Notes under the pieces: model-generated
The model's input: the letters and a program-made list of their open reading frames with translations, nothing else
Databases searched by the model: none
Told to the model about the DNA's origin: nothing
Part shown: piece after piece, positions 56,059-64,000 of the stretch
Layout of the letters: the number at the start of each line of letters is the position of its first letter
How positions within the stretch are numbered: the first letter of the stretch is position 1
Assembly: GCA_900635495.1 (NCBI GenBank)
Contig: LR134136.1
Span: 310,001-374,000, forward strand
Source of the DNA: Atlantibacter hermannii
Lineage (GTDB): Bacteria > Pseudomonadota > Gammaproteobacteria > Enterobacterales > Enterobacteriaceae
DNA length: 64,000 bases
Direction of reading: 5' to 3'
Translations under genes and position numbers: made by a program

Positions 56059-56097
56059 TAAAAAAAACCACCCTCAGCAAGGCAGGGTGGTTTTTTT
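56059..56097. terminator. Bidirectional terminator between envZ and pckA
   Basis: ACCACCCT (56067–56074) / AGGGTGGT (56084–56091) with a nine-base loop, flanked by seven A's on the left and seven T's on the right. Confidence 0.92.
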
Positions 56098-56115
56098 ACT
56101 TCTTATGCACTCAAC

Positions 56116-57736
56116 TTACAGCTTTGGCCCTGCGCTGACCAGCGCGGCGCCGGCAGGCGTGTCGGTATATTTCTCGAAGTTGGAAATAAACAGTTTCGCC
56201 AGTTGGGTGGCTTTTTCCTGCCACTGCTCCGGTGAAGCGTAGGTATTTCGCGGGTCGAGAATATGCGGATCAACACCCGGCAGCGTGGTTGGGATCGCCA
56301 GGTTGAACATCGGCAGCGTAAAGGTTTCGGCATCATCCAGCGAGCCATTGAGAATGGCATCGATGATAGCGCGGGTATCTTTAATCGAGATGCGCTTGCC
56401 TGTGCCGTTCCAGCCGGTGTTCACCAGGTACGCCTGTGCGCCTGCGGCCTGCATGCGTTTTACCAGCACTTCCGCATATTGGGTCGGGTGCAGCGACAGG
56501 AACGCCGCGCCGAAGCAGGCGGAGAAGGTTGGCGTAGGTTCTGTTACGCCGCGCTCGGTACCGGCCAGCTTGGCGGTGAAGCCAGACAGGAAATGGTACT
56601 GCGTTTGATTGGCGGTCAGACGCGATACCGGCGGCAATACGCCAAACGCATCGGCGGTCAGGAAAATCACCTTCGTTGCGTGGCCTGCTTTGGATACCGG
56701 CTTGACGATGTTTTCAATGTGGTAGATCGGGTAAGAGACGCGGGTGTTTTCGGTTTTCGAGGCATCGTCGAAATCAATCACGCCGTCAGCGCCCACGGTG
56801 ACGTTTTCTAACAGCGCGTCACGACGAATGGCATGATAAATATCCGGCTCGGCTTCTTCGGAAAGACGAATGGTCTTGGCGTAGCAGCCGCCTTCAAAGT
56901 TAAACACGCCATCATCATCCCAGCCGTGCTCGTCGTCGCCGATAAGGCGGCGTTTCGGGTCGGTGGAAAGGGTGGTTTTGCCCGTGCCGGAGAGGCCAAA
57001 GAACACCGCGACATCGCCTTTTTCACCCACGTTCGCCGAGCAGTGCATTGATGCGATGCCCTTCAGCGGCAGCAGGTAGTTCATGATGGAGAACATGCCC
57101 TTTTTCATCTCGCCGCCGTACCAGGTGCCGCCAATAAGCTGCATCCGCTCCGTCAGGTTGAAGGCAACGAAGTTCTCGGAGTTCAGCCCCTGGGCTTTCC
57201 AGTCCGGGTTAGTGCATTTCGCGCCATTCATCACCACGAAATCGGGTTCGAAACCGACCAGTTCTTCTTCTGTCGGGCGAATAAACATATTTTTGACGAA
57301 GTGCGCCTGCCATGCCACTTCGGTGATAAAACGCACCGAAAGACGGGGTGTCGGCATTGGCGCCGCAGAAAGCATCAACGATAAACAACCGTTTACCGGA
57401 AAGCTGGCGGGTGACTAACCCTTTAAGGTGTTGCCAGATTTCAGGCGACAGCGGCTTGTTGTCGTTTTTTCCCTTGCCATTATCCGCCCACCACAGGGTA
57501 TCCCGTGTTGTGTCGTCCCGGACGATATATTTATCTTTCGGCGAACGGCCGGTGAAGATACCTGTATCGACTGCAACGGCCCCTAAATTGGTCAATACGC
57601 CGCGCTCGTAGCCTTCCAGTTCTGGATTAAGCTCTTCGCGGTAAAGCGTATCGTAATCAGGGTTGTAAACCACGTCCTGGGCGTCGTTAATACCATAAGC
57701 CTTGAGATCTTGCGGGGTTAAACCTTTAACGCGCAT
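56116..57736 (-). CDS. pckA: PckA, phosphoenolpyruvate carboxykinase (ATP) (frameshifted)
   Basis: Converts oxaloacetate and ATP to phosphoenolpyruvate and CO2, the first committed gluconeogenic step. The start at 57736 reads MRVKGLTPQDLKAYGINDAQDVVYN. An extra G in GGGG at 57345–57348 (plus strand) breaks the frame after CGANADT; the family sequence RLSVRFITEVAWQAHFVKNM continues in the next frame. Corrected length is 539 (E. coli 540). ATP-binding P-loop GLSGTGKTTLS and metal motif GDDEHGWDDDGVFNFEGG are intact. Likely a sequence error. Confidence 0.95.
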
Positions 57737-57852
57737 ATCACTTCTCCTTAGCCAATTTGTACTGCCTGAAATTGTAGGGTTGTTCTTAACTTGTTAACCG
57801 GGACGTGCTTCATAGATTTACGTATCAACGCTTTTGAAACAGCGGAAAATAC

Positions 57853-57868
57853 TGTGATTCAGCTCACG
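57853..57868. promoter_or_regulatory. CRP site upstream of pckA
   Basis: TGTGA-TTCAGC-TCACG, nine of ten consensus bases of TGTGA-N6-TCACA, 117 bases upstream of the pckA start. CRP activation of pckA is established in E. coli. The rest of the 361-base gap to hslO (57737–58097) shows no gene. Confidence 0.7.
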
Positions 57869-58097
57869 ACGCGGGATAGAGTAGCGGAGGAGTGTATAAC
57901 GGAAAGGGATAAATGTTCTGGCAATGTTAAAAAATAGAAGCAGTAATATGACAAAATGTGAGTGTAAGCGCTTTCTTTAACGTAAATATTATGAAAGAAA
58001 TTCGCGTTTTTATGGACGGATCGATTTTGCAAAAAGGCGGGGTGGCAGTGGAAAATAGCGGGCGCCTGACACAGCAGGCACCCGGGAGCGGTTTCGC

Positions 58098-58976
58098 TTA
58101 ATGAATCTGCGGATCCGCCGGTGAGGCATTATTACGGATCGCGGCGATATCCATGGCATCGAACAGATAATGCGTACCGCAGTAATCGCAGTGCATATCG
58201 ATTTCGCCATCTTCGGCCAGAATCGTTTCGATTTCTTCATCCGGCAGGGTTTTCAGCGCGCCCGCGCAACGTTCGCGGGAACAGGTGCATTTGAATTCCA
58301 CATTCTGCGGATCGTAAAGCGTCACTTCTTCTTCATGATACAAGCGCCACAGTACGTCGTTGGCCGGTAAGGTAAACAGCTCTTCGGCCTTGATGGTTTC
58401 CGTCAGCGTCGCCAGATGTGAAAAATCATCCGCCTGGGCATTTTGCGCCGGAAGTACCTGAAGCAGCATCCCGCCCGCCGCAGGCTGGCCATCCACATCG
58501 CCAGTACGAATAAATAAACGCGTCGGCAACTGTTCTGAACGCAGGAAATAATCTTCCAGGCATTCGGCCAGCGTATCGCCTTCCAGCCCGACTACGCCCT
58601 GATAGCGTTCGCCTTCAGCAGGCGTAATGGTAATCACCAGATAACCATTGCCCACCAGCGTTTTCAGGGACGCATCCGCCGGGACGTCGCCCTGCACACG
58701 GGCGACGCCGCGCATCTGTTGTTCATTGTTGCCGTTAATCACCGCCAGGCTCATTGGGCCATCGCCCTGAAGCTGTACGGTGATGTCGCCCGCGAATTTC
58801 AGCGTCGCGGTCAACAGGCTGGTGGCGACCAGCAGTTCGCCCAGCACGTTTTTAACCGGCTGAGGATAGTCGTGGTTTTCCAGAATCTGTTTCCAGGTTT
58901 CCGATACGGTAACCAGCTCGCCGCGCACGGCATAGTTTTCAAACAGATAGCGGTGTAATTGGTCGTGTTGAGCCAT
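58098..58976 (-). CDS. hslO: HslO (Hsp33), redox-regulated chaperone
   Basis: Holdase chaperone activated by oxidative disulfide formation and heat. The start at 58976 (MAQHDQLHRYLFENYAVRGEL) gives 292 residues as in E. coli; an ATG two codons upstream is possible. The four zinc-binding cysteines of the redox switch are in CTCSRERC and CDYCG near the C-terminus (about 232–268). Last gene of a yrfG–hslR–hslO unit, 24 bases after hslR. Confidence 0.97.
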   Translation of the reverse strand: MAQHDQLHRYLFENYAVRGELVTVSETWKQILENHDYPQPVKNVLGELLVATSLLTATLKFAGDITVQLQGDGPMSLAVINGNNEQQMRGVARVQGDVPADASLKTLVGNGYLVITITPAEGERYQGVVGLEGDTLAECLEDYFLRSEQLPTRLFIRTGDVDGQPAAGGMLLQVLPAQNAQADDFSHLATLTETIKAEELFTLPANDVLWRLYHEEEVTLYDPQNVEFKCTCSRERCAGALKTLPDEEIETILAEDGEIDMHCDYCGTHYLFDAMDIAAIRNNASPADPQIH

Positions 58977-59000
58977 AATCATCTCTCTTGCGGGCGACGC

Positions 59001-59402
59001 TTATTCGTCGTCACCGTATTTAAATTTCATCAAATCGCGGCGCTCTTTCTTATCCGGGCGTCGTTCCGGATGAGGCATCGTGAGCGCATTCATTTTGCGG
59101 GCCAATGCCAGCTTTTCACGGTTTTCGACGCTCTGCGCCGTTTCTTCGTACAGCAGGACGGCTTCGCTTGCCGGTCGCCGTTGATCGGTAATCCCTTTTA
59201 CAATCACGGTGCGTTGATCGTTACCCTGACGCAGCACAATCTCCGCTTCCAGCTCCACGTTTTTGCTGGGACGCGTGCGTTGTCCGTTGTAATGCACTTT
59301 CCCGCCTTCAATCATTTCACGCGCTATTGCGCGGGTTTTATAAAAGCGGGCCGCCCATAACCATTTATCCAGACGGACCTCAGACGGCATTTTCTCTTTC
59401 AT
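59001..59402 (-). CDS. hslR: HslR (Hsp15), ribosome-associated heat shock protein
   Basis: S4-domain RNA-binding protein that rescues stalled 50S subunits carrying peptidyl-tRNA. The start at 59402 (MKEKMPSEVRLDKWLWAARFYKTRA) gives 133 residues, as in E. coli. The S4 fold is at about 9–70 (EMIEGGKVHYNGQRTRPSK). The C-terminal tail is basic (HPERRPDKKERRDLMKFKYGDDE). It begins inside the 3' end of yrfG. Confidence 0.95.
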   Translation of the reverse strand: MKEKMPSEVRLDKWLWAARFYKTRAIAREMIEGGKVHYNGQRTRPSKNVELEAEIVLRQGNDQRTVIVKGITDQRRPASEAVLLYEETAQSVENREKLALARKMNALTMPHPERRPDKKERRDLMKFKYGDDE

Positions 59403-60093
59403 GGTCGTCACCTGTTTTGCAAAAGGGGTGCAATGAGGGGATTAACCGACGGTAATCATTCAGCGCGGCATGACGGTGATAGATTTTTTCCGCCACGCCG
59501 GAGTCCGGATTGGTTACGCCAAGGCAATAACGAATGCCGAACCGCGCGGCGGCATCCAGAATCGGTTCGCTGTCGTCAATAAACAGCGTTCTCGCTGGAT
59601 TGAGTCCGGTGTGGGCTTGTACGGCCTCCCACAGTCGCTGATCCTCTTTCGGATATCCAAATGTGTGGGTGGAAAGTAATAAATCAAGGTGCGCCCCCAG
59701 ACCGGTGTATTCAAGCTTCACCGCCAGGTTATGCGGATGCGCGTTCGTGAGTAATATTCGCTGCTTGCCGCACGCTTTCAACGCATCCAGAAAAGGCACC
59801 GTATCGTCGCGTAAAACCGCCCGCGGGCCTTGCTGCGTGGTCATCGCGCAAATGTCGAGGCCAAGCCGCTCGCTCCAGTAATCCAGACAGTACCAGTTTA
59901 GCGTATGCTGGACGGCGTGATATTCCTGGCGAATATAGAGATGCGCTTCCTCAAGCGTAATGCCGCGCTGTTGGCTCAATGTTTCAGGCACCAGCGTCAG
60001 CCAGAAATGGCTGTCGAAGGCTAAATCCAACAGAGTGCCGTCCATGTCCAGCAACACGGTATCCACATCTGGCCACGCGATATCTAAATGCAT
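59380..60093 (-). CDS. yrfG: YrfG, HAD-family nucleotide phosphatase
   Basis: HAD-superfamily phosphatase with GMP/IMP activity reported for the E. coli protein. 237 residues against 222. The nucleophile motif is LLDMDGTLLDL (Asp16, Asp18); motif II is ILLTNAHPHN; motif III Lys and the acidic motif IV are in TFGYPKEDQRLW and LFIDDSEPILDAA. The C-terminus is extended by about 15 residues (HPFCKTGDDHERENAV), which overlaps the hslR start by 23 bases. The homologue stops near PSL. Confidence 0.94.
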   Translation of the reverse strand: MHLDIAWPDVDTVLLDMDGTLLDLAFDSHFWLTLVPETLSQQRGITLEEAHLYIRQEYHAVQHTLNWYCLDYWSERLGLDICAMTTQQGPRAVLRDDTVPFLDALKACGKQRILLTNAHPHNLAVKLEYTGLGAHLDLLLSTHTFGYPKEDQRLWEAVQAHTGLNPARTLFIDDSEPILDAAARFGIRYCLGVTNPDSGVAEKIYHRHAALNDYRRLIPSLHPFCKTGDDHERENAV

Positions 60094-60155
60094 TGGTCAT
60101 TCCACCACAATAAAAAGTGACGACAGGGTAGCATAAACCTGCCGCCGCTTTTTAC

Positions 60156-62294
60156 TCAGGGGAGGGGCTGGACCTCGTCAGGAGGGATCAACTGTTGGTT
60201 GAAGCAGCTTGCGTAATATTGCTGGATTTCAGACAGGCGTGCGCGATGGCGTTGCCAGCGGCGGATAGCCTGTACGCTGTTGTAAAGCGTACTGATCACC
60301 ATCGCTAACAGCAGCAATGTGGTACTGACGTAACGCCACAGGCCAGCGCTGTCAGGGATGCGGTGCAGGGAGATATGCTCAGTGCCGTTCGCGTCGGTAC
60401 GAATACTGGTAATCACCCCTTCGGCGCGGAACGGCGTTTGCATCAGCATTTCCGCCAGGCGCTGGAACTCCTCCCACTGCTCATGGGGCGGATAGTCGTA
60501 CAGCGACATCGGCGGCAGCGGTTGATCGACCAGGTCGCCCCCTTCTTCGCTGATAATCATAAAGCCGCCGGGCGCCGGGCTGTTAAGCGACTGAGCGGCC
60601 CGATTGGTTTCACGAATAAAGAACGGCGCGGTAGACGTAGTGACCAGGTTATCCAGCGACTCGGCGCTGACCGGGCGCAACAGCACATTCACGCCGTCCA
60701 GTTTCCCGCTACTGGCGCGCTTAACCAGCGCTTCCCAGTCTTTGGTATTGCCGAGATTAATCAGTGCGTTTTTAAGGCGGATGCAATCATCTTCTGCAGT
60801 ACACAACGCCTGGGTTTTGAGAACAATTTCCGCAAAATCATCCAGCAGCACCATGCCTGATTTCTGGATCGCGGAGCGCAGTTGCGGGTTCACGCGGGAA
60901 TCATTTTCCTGCGGATGGAGCTGACGGTTCACCGCCTGGGTTAAGGCTGTCGCGTTATTGACAATGTCAGACTCAGGCAGCGGCAGTGGTCGCGCCGAGT
61001 TCCAGATGATTTGCGAGCAGTCGAACGGCATAAACGGATAGCTCTGGCGCGGCGAGTACGTGCCGGGAACGTGGATATTGCACATGCCGGTGCCGGACAC
61101 TTTCAGGGTATCGCCTACCTTCAGTCCCGCCTTTTGCAATTGCTCTACGCTGGTGGCTTCTACCGACTGCGCGCCTTTCAGCCAGGAAACCGTGAGCTTG
61201 AGTGGCATATCCAGCGGGACCCAAAACAGCAACATTAACAAGACCAACAGCGAGGCGGTGCCCAACACCAGGCTGCGCAGCCAGTGCTGTAACGGAAAGT
61301 TTTTGACCTCGTCATGGAGCGATAAAAAACGTCCCTGACGCACCACGCGACGATCGAGATAAATATCGATATCCGTTTTCTGGCCTAAGTCGTACTGAGT
61401 GAACGGTTGCCAGTGGGGAGGGTAAACCAAATCGACGATGCCCAGGGTAATCGTGTTGATCTGCTCCTGGTCGGACTCCCCGAACAGCCCCCAGCGCTTC
61501 GGCGTACCGCGCAGGCAGTGAATTTCACGCAGCGTATTTTTCGCAGGCGGCGCAAAAAGCCCCCACAGCCCCGCGGCGAGCAGCAATACGCCGCCGCCAG
61601 CCAGCCACGGAATAAGCACGTCGGGCGCCATCAGGCAGAAGAAAAAGAAGAAGAAAGACACGCCGATAAGCAGACCTTCCCGCAGCCCGTCGGGGCGACC
61701 AAGCGCGTGTTCTTCCCGGGTTTCCTGACGGATATTCAGCAGTTCTATTTGCTCGCTTTCTTCACCACGGATAGAGGCCTGGCTGCCTGTCACGCGTTCA
61801 AGGGCGTAACCAGCAGGGTCCTGATTGGCATTGACCAGCGAATGACCGTTAAGTGAGATAACCAGCGGGCGGGTGTCGGTAGGAATGAATTCAACGTTAT
61901 TGTCGTCAGTAATGTACTGCTCCCAGAACGGAGGCAGGTGCACTTCCACTGAGTCCAGATAATAGCGCCATTTATTGGGGTCGTCGGTGGATAAGCCATA
62001 ACGGGTAATGGCGCGCGTCACCGCGTAAACGGTATTACTCTGGGGCGTCAACGTCAGGGTGCCAGGTGATTTACTGGACCCGGTCGGCGTTAAGGCTTGC
62101 TCCGTCAGGTTGAGGGACTCAAGGTAATTTTCAACGGCGCTGCGTTCTTCAGCCGTTAATTTACGCGAGGTTGCGCCCGCGACGACCGGCAGCAACGGCA
62201 GCGATCGGCGCTGCCCCAGGCGCAACCTGTAGATTACCCCGGCAATAATCCCTAAAACCAGCACCGTCGCCAAAACCGTCAATAAGGTGCTCAT
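60156..62294 (-). CDS. igaA: IgaA (YrfF), inner-membrane repressor of the Rcs phosphorelay
   Basis: Multi-pass inner-membrane protein that holds the Rcs envelope stress system off by contacting RcsD; essential in Salmonella and E. coli when Rcs is active. I chose the ATG at 62294 (MSTLLTVLATVLVLGIIAGVIYRL), giving 712 residues (E. coli 711). Membrane spans occur at the N-terminus, near 205–250 and 345–365, and close to the C-terminus (about 655–675). A large periplasmic domain lies at about 370–650 (CNIHVPG... FMPFDCSQIIW). Divergent from nudE across 319 bases with no recognisable feature. Confidence 0.95.
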   Translation of the reverse strand: MSTLLTVLATVLVLGIIAGVIYRLRLGQRRSLPLLPVVAGATSRKLTAEERSAVENYLESLNLTEQALTPTGSSKSPGTLTLTPQSNTVYAVTRAITRYGLSTDDPNKWRYYLDSVEVHLPPFWEQYITDDNNVEFIPTDTRPLVISLNGHSLVNANQDPAGYALERVTGSQASIRGEESEQIELLNIRQETREEHALGRPDGLREGLLIGVSFFFFFFCLMAPDVLIPWLAGGGVLLLAAGLWGLFAPPAKNTLREIHCLRGTPKRWGLFGESDQEQINTITLGIVDLVYPPHWQPFTQYDLGQKTDIDIYLDRRVVRQGRFLSLHDEVKNFPLQHWLRSLVLGTASLLVLLMLLFWVPLDMPLKLTVSWLKGAQSVEATSVEQLQKAGLKVGDTLKVSGTGMCNIHVPGTYSPRQSYPFMPFDCSQIIWNSARPLPLPESDIVNNATALTQAVNRQLHPQENDSRVNPQLRSAIQKSGMVLLDDFAEIVLKTQALCTAEDDCIRLKNALINLGNTKDWEALVKRASSGKLDGVNVLLRPVSAESLDNLVTTSTAPFFIRETNRAAQSLNSPAPGGFMIISEEGGDLVDQPLPPMSLYDYPPHEQWEEFQRLAEMLMQTPFRAEGVITSIRTDANGTEHISLHRIPDSAGLWRYVSTTLLLLAMVISTLYNSVQAIRRWQRHRARLSEIQQYYASCFNQQLIPPDEVQPLP

Positions 62295-62613
62295 GCGTTC
62301 CCCATAGCCAAAAATGTCTTCTTCCACATGCGAAGGCGAACTGTAACAAAAATTGTTGCCAGTGAGTATTTATCGACGACTGTAGCGCAAACGGCCCTTT
62401 TTGCTGGGGCGACAGCGACGATTCAGAGTTGCAGTAAAAGATTCGCTGAATTATCAGCGAATTCTTATCAGGAATTCAAACTGAACGACATAACCCGTAC
62501 GGTTCAAACGTTCCGAAAAATGACAAAAGTGTAAATAACAAACAATTAACATTGCTCAAACTGTGTTGGATATCGCACAATAATCTTATTCTCCCTATTT
62601 CATTCTGCCTGCG

Positions 62614-63174
62614 ATGAGTAAACCATTACAAAAACCCACTATTTTGCGCGTTGAAACCGTAGCCCGTTCGCGCCTGTTTAATGTCGAAACGGTAGATCTC
62701 GAGTTCAGCAATGGCGTGCGTCGGGTTTACGAAAGGATGCGGCCCTCAACGCGAGAAGCGGTCATGATCGTGCCGATCATTGATGATTGCCTGGTGCTCA
62801 TCCAGGAGTATGCAGTGGGGACGGAATCCTATGAGCTCGGTTTTTCAAAAGGATTAATCGATCCCGGTGAAACGGTGTTTGAGGCGGCAAATCGCGAACT
62901 CAAAGAAGAAGTAGGCTTTGGCGCGCATCAACTCACCTTCCTGAAAAAACTGACCATGGCGCCTTCCTATTTTTCCAGCAAGATGAATATCGTGGTGGCG
63001 GAAAATCTCTACCCGGAATCGCTCCAGGGCGATGAGCCCGAGCCGCTTCCAAAAGTGCACTGGCCGCTGAAAGAGATGATGACGCTGTTAGAGGAACCCG
63101 ATTTCAACGAGGCGCGTAACGTCAGCGCCCTGTTCCTGGTGCGCGAGTGGCTGCGCGCGCAAGGCCGCATCTAA
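62614..63174 (+). CDS. nudE: NudE, ADP compound hydrolase
   Basis: Nudix hydrolase acting on ADP-ribose, NADH, Ap2A and Ap3A. 186 residues as in E. coli. The Nudix box GLIDPGETVFEAANRELKEEVGF lies at about 90–112 with all conserved Gly, Arg and Glu residues. Divergent from igaA; followed by a strong terminator and convergent mrcA. Confidence 0.97.
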   Translation: MSKPLQKPTILRVETVARSRLFNVETVDLEFSNGVRRVYERMRPSTREAVMIVPIIDDCLVLIQEYAVGTESYELGFSKGLIDPGETVFEAANRELKEEVGFGAHQLTFLKKLTMAPSYFSSKMNIVVAENLYPESLQGDEPEPLPKVHWPLKEMMTLLEEPDFNEARNVSALFLVREWLRAQGRI

Positions 63175-63185
63175 TCACGCAGAAC

Positions 63186-63220
63186 AAATAAATAAGGCCC
63201 CAAACGGGGCCTTATTTTTT
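63186..63220. terminator. Terminator between nudE and mrcA
   Basis: AATAAGGCCCC, loop AAAC, GGGGCCTTATT (63191–63215) with further T's. Works for both convergent genes. Confidence 0.92.
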
Positions 63221-63231
63221 AGTGTGATCTC

Positions 63232-64000
63232 TTAGAATAGCTCGTGGACTTCACCGTTATCGATAAGGGTGGTGCCCACTTCATGCACCGCATGCTGCGT
63301 TGGCTGCGTCCCTTCGATGAAATACTCTTCGCGACTGTTCCCGCCGTTAGCCAACTGCCCGGTGCTGCGATCGATATTGACGCTCACAATTCCCGGTGGC
63401 GGCGTTAACGGCTCTTCCGGCACGCCTTCAAGGATGGCTTTCATAAACGCGTCCCAGGCGGGCTGCGCACTTTTCGCGCCCCCTTCATAACCTGAAATCT
63501 GATCCTTGATCGCGCCGGAGGCGGTCGTGCGGCCTAAGTCGCGACGGTGATCGTCAAAGCCAATCCATACGGAGGTGACCACGCCCGGGCCGTAACCCGA
63601 GAACCAGGCATCTTTAGAGCTGTTGGTCGTCCCGGTTTTACCGCCGATATCCTTACGCTGCAAATCGCGCCCGGCGCGCCAGCCGGTGCCCTGCCAGCCT
63701 GGCTCGCCAAATACGTTAGAGTTCAGCGCGCTTTTCATCAGGAAGGCCAGCGGCGTACTAATCACGTGCGGCGCGTACTCCTGAGGCTGGCTCCGGGCGA
63801 CTAATGCGCGGTTAACCTGTTCCAGTTGCGGCATCGGCACCGCGGCGTTTTGCTGTTCCTGAGAAACGGCGACGTCTTCTACGTTGCTGTTGTCGAGCAC
63901 GTTAGACTTCGGCGTCTCGCCGTAAATAACCGGCAGGTCGCATTCCGGGCATGCCACTTTAGGCCGGGCTTCGAAAATGCTGTCGCCCTGTTCATTCTCA
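63232..64000 (-). CDS. mrcA: MrcA (PBP1a), C-terminal part
   Basis: Bifunctional penicillin-binding protein 1a, which polymerises and cross-links peptidoglycan. Only the last 255 or so residues are in the window; the 5' part lies beyond 64000. The frame is open from the edge (ENEQGDSIFEARPKVACPECD) to the TAA at 63234. The third transpeptidase motif, KTG, is in DIGGKTGTTNSSKDAWF. Upstream motifs and the glycosyltransferase domain are outside. The C-terminus ends GTTLIDNGEVHELF, as in E. coli. Confidence 0.95.
   Translation of the reverse strand, partial: ENEQGDSIFEARPKVACPECDLPVIYGETPKSNVLDNSNVEDVAVSQEQQNAAVPMPQLEQVNRALVARSQPQEYAPHVISTPLAFLMKSALNSNVFGEPGWQGTGWRAGRDLQRKDIGGKTGTTNSSKDAWFSGYGPGVVTSVWIGFDDHRRDLGRTTASGAIKDQISGYEGGAKSAQPAWDAFMKAILEGVPEEPLTPPPGIVSVNIDRSTGQLANGGNSREEYFIEGTQPTQHAVHEVGTTLIDNGEVHELF

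Noticed and set aside
57960..57980. GTAAGCGCTTTC palindrome upstream of pckA as a Cra or PurR site
   Set aside because: The match to either consensus is too weak to assign.
58010..58240. Short minus-strand open frame overlapping the hslO end
   Set aside because: Different frame inside hslO; the Hsp33 cysteine motifs show which frame is real.

Overview
The window is a stretch of enterobacterial core chromosome. Gene content, gene order and protein sequences match the E. coli/Salmonella segment livM–ugp–ggt–gnt–asd–glg–glp–mal–bioH–feo–ompB–pckA–igaA–mrcA almost gene for gene. RyhB sRNA, GntR/CRP, PhoB and GlpR sites, and Fur boxes are recognisable. Differences from E. coli K-12 are a phd-doc module after livF, an MCP plus yghW between ggt and yhhY, no yhhX, and uxuA-uxuB-uxuR between greB and ompR. 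I infer a non-Escherichia Enterobacteriaceae (Enterobacter/Citrobacter/Lelliottia-like) but cannot fix the genus.

Layout. 1–2.7 kb: end of the branched-chain amino acid ABC transporter operon (livM, livG, livF). 2.7–3.3 kb: Phd-Doc toxin–antitoxin pair behind a 13-bp operator repeat. 3.4–8.4 kb: ugpBAECQ, glycerol-3-phosphate/glycerophosphodiester uptake, under a PhoB box array. 8.4–10.8 kb: yhhA and ggt. 10.9–13.5 kb: chemoreceptor with a sigma-28 type promoter, yghW, yhhY. 13.6–17.7 kb: ryhB, yhhW, gntR, gntK, gntU. 17.8–19.7 kb: yhgN and asd. 19.9–29.4 kb: glgBXCAP, glycogen synthesis and breakdown. 29.4–33.1 kb: glpD divergent from glpEGR. 33.2–40.9 kb: malT divergent from malPQ. 41–46.5 kb: nfuA, gntX, bioH, a small DUF1471 protein and feoABC. 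46.8–49.8 kb: yhgF and greB. 49.8–53.4 kb: uxuRBA. 54–57.7 kb: ompR-envZ and pckA. 58.1–64 kb: hslO, hslR, yrfG, igaA, nudE and the 3' part of mrcA.

The genes form mostly metabolic modules: phosphate-starvation scavenging (ugp), gluconate and hexuronate catabolism (gnt, uxu), glycogen and maltodextrin turnover (glg, mal), glycerol-P use (glp), gluconeogenesis (pckA), and iron (ryhB, feo, nfuA). Two-component osmoregulation, Rcs repression (igaA) and peptidoglycan synthesis (mrcA) follow.

Quality warning: at least fourteen single-base frameshifts break otherwise full-length, well conserved genes (livM, livG twice, livF, glpG, glpR twice, malP twice, malQ, bioH, feoB, pckA, plus the implied restoring positions). 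Nearly all are one extra base in or next to a short run. This looks like sequence error rather than gene decay. I found no prophage, insertion sequence, CRISPR array, rRNA or tRNA, and no convincing new multi-gene system. The least explained signals are the hairpin over the yghW start, the phd-doc operator array and the relocated uxu operon.
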